Shown here: in pieces, positions 63,401-64,000 of the stretch
Numbering within the stretch: the first letter of the stretch is position 1
How the letters are laid out: each line of letters starts with the position of its first letter
From: Acanthornis magna
Lineage: Eukaryota; Chordata; Aves; Passeriformes; Acanthizidae
Reading direction: 5' to 3'
Assembly (NCBI GenBank): GCA_036785705.1
Contig: JAWUZG010000028.1
Location: 62,001 to 126,000, forward strand
Length of the DNA stretch: 64,000 bases
The notes under the pieces: model-generated
Databases searched by the model: none
What the model saw: the letters and a program-made list of their open reading frames with translations, nothing else
Told to the model about the DNA's origin: nothing
Made by a program: the position numbers and the translations under genes

Positions 63401-64000
63401 TCTAAACCAACCTGATTCATTTTGGCAGAGTGAATGGAAGAAGAGCAGTAGAGATCATACCTCGACTTCAGCAGCTTATAACATCTTATATCAAGGTACA
63501 GAAATATGCTCTAAGTGAAACTATTGGAGCATGCAAAACTATATGGGAAAAAAGAGAAATTAGTATAGTAGTAATCAGCAGCTCACTTGCAAGAAGGAGA
63601 TGTATATCAAGAAAAAATCTTCAAGGTTCTGACTGGGATGTCACACTCTGCAATATTTTCCTTAACAACATAACCTTTATGTTTACGTATTCACACACAA
63701 CACCACAGAGGGAGAGGCCACTAGCACATCAGAACACAAAGGGCTAGATCTCAAAATCATCCTGGCAAATGATAGAATGGTCTGAAAAAATGTGATGCAA
63801 ATGGGCTTTTGTCCTTAATAAATATCAGGATCAGAGAGGAACAACTGCACGACTACAAGGCAGGAACAGCAGACTGGGGGGAGAGATCTGCAGAGAAGGA
63901 CTGGAGGGTTGGAGGGGATCAGCAGAGAGATGTGAATCAACAGGGTTGTGCTGAAAACAGCACACACCAGGCTGAGGCAGGCAAAGAGCACCTTCATGTT
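60485..64000. other. Unique non-coding sequence to the window end
   Basis: No gene is supported. A 14-bp perfect palindrome TGCTCTGCAGAGCA lies at 61911-61924. The block 62500-62760 is AT-rich with repeated TTAAT/ATTAA words and could be regulatory. A 105-codon plus-strand frame at 63430-63747 has no family resemblance. No CR1 end or RNA gene was seen. Confidence 0.45.

Noticed and set aside
63430..63747. 105-codon frame considered as a retroelement or host exon
   Set aside because: No reverse transcriptase, gag or known host motif, and no splice sites.
1..64000. LTR retrotransposons, tRNA or rRNA genes, CRISPR arrays
   Set aside because: No paired LTRs, polypurine tract with primer-binding site, cloverleaf, rRNA signature or regularly spaced repeats were found by eye.

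Overview
This window looks like intergenic or deep intronic DNA from a bird. The main evidence is a set of CR1 non-LTR retrotransposon tails. They have the avian-type 3' end, with repeats like ATTCTATG next to a GGTTGGAAGGGACC-like segment. Only one short match to another interspersed family was seen (MIR-like), and there is no sign of Alu, L1 or bacterial-type gene packing. A non-avian reptile cannot be fully excluded, but the CR1 tails favour a bird. I could not identify the species or the chromosomal locus.

No convincing host protein-coding gene was found. All open reading frames are short. The longest is 208 codons. They overlap each other on both strands and show no recognisable domain, apart from CR1 ORF2 remnants. 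One 107-bp stretch (51781-51887) looks like a possible spliced terminal exon, and this is only a weak suggestion. No rRNA, tRNA, CRISPR array, LTR element or complete transposon was recognised.

Layout: 1-16.8 kb is mostly unique sequence with A/T/G-rich tracts and a diverged repeat built on GTGCAA (8.9-9.1 kb). A CR1 tail lies at 16.8-17.5 kb on the minus strand. From 17.5 to 43.7 kb the sequence is mostly unique, with one CR1 end at 24.3 kb, an AT-rich local repeat at 25.1 kb and a strong hairpin at 23.1 kb. A composite MIR-like plus CR1 fragment sits at 43.8-43.9 kb. From 45.4 to 58.4 kb there are four more CR1 copies. Two carry internal deletions, and one of those removes the segment expected to hold the catalytic RT Asp-Asp box. 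The same interval holds a 10-bp minisatellite at 51.1 kb and an AT-rich homeodomain-core-rich block at 57.0-57.6 kb that is the best conserved-enhancer candidate. From 58.4 to 64 kb the sequence is mostly unique, with a CCAAT-centred palindrome and an A/C-rich tract.

All enhancer or conserved-element statements are inference from base composition and motif texture. They need a cross-species alignment. No gene network can be described because no gene was identified.
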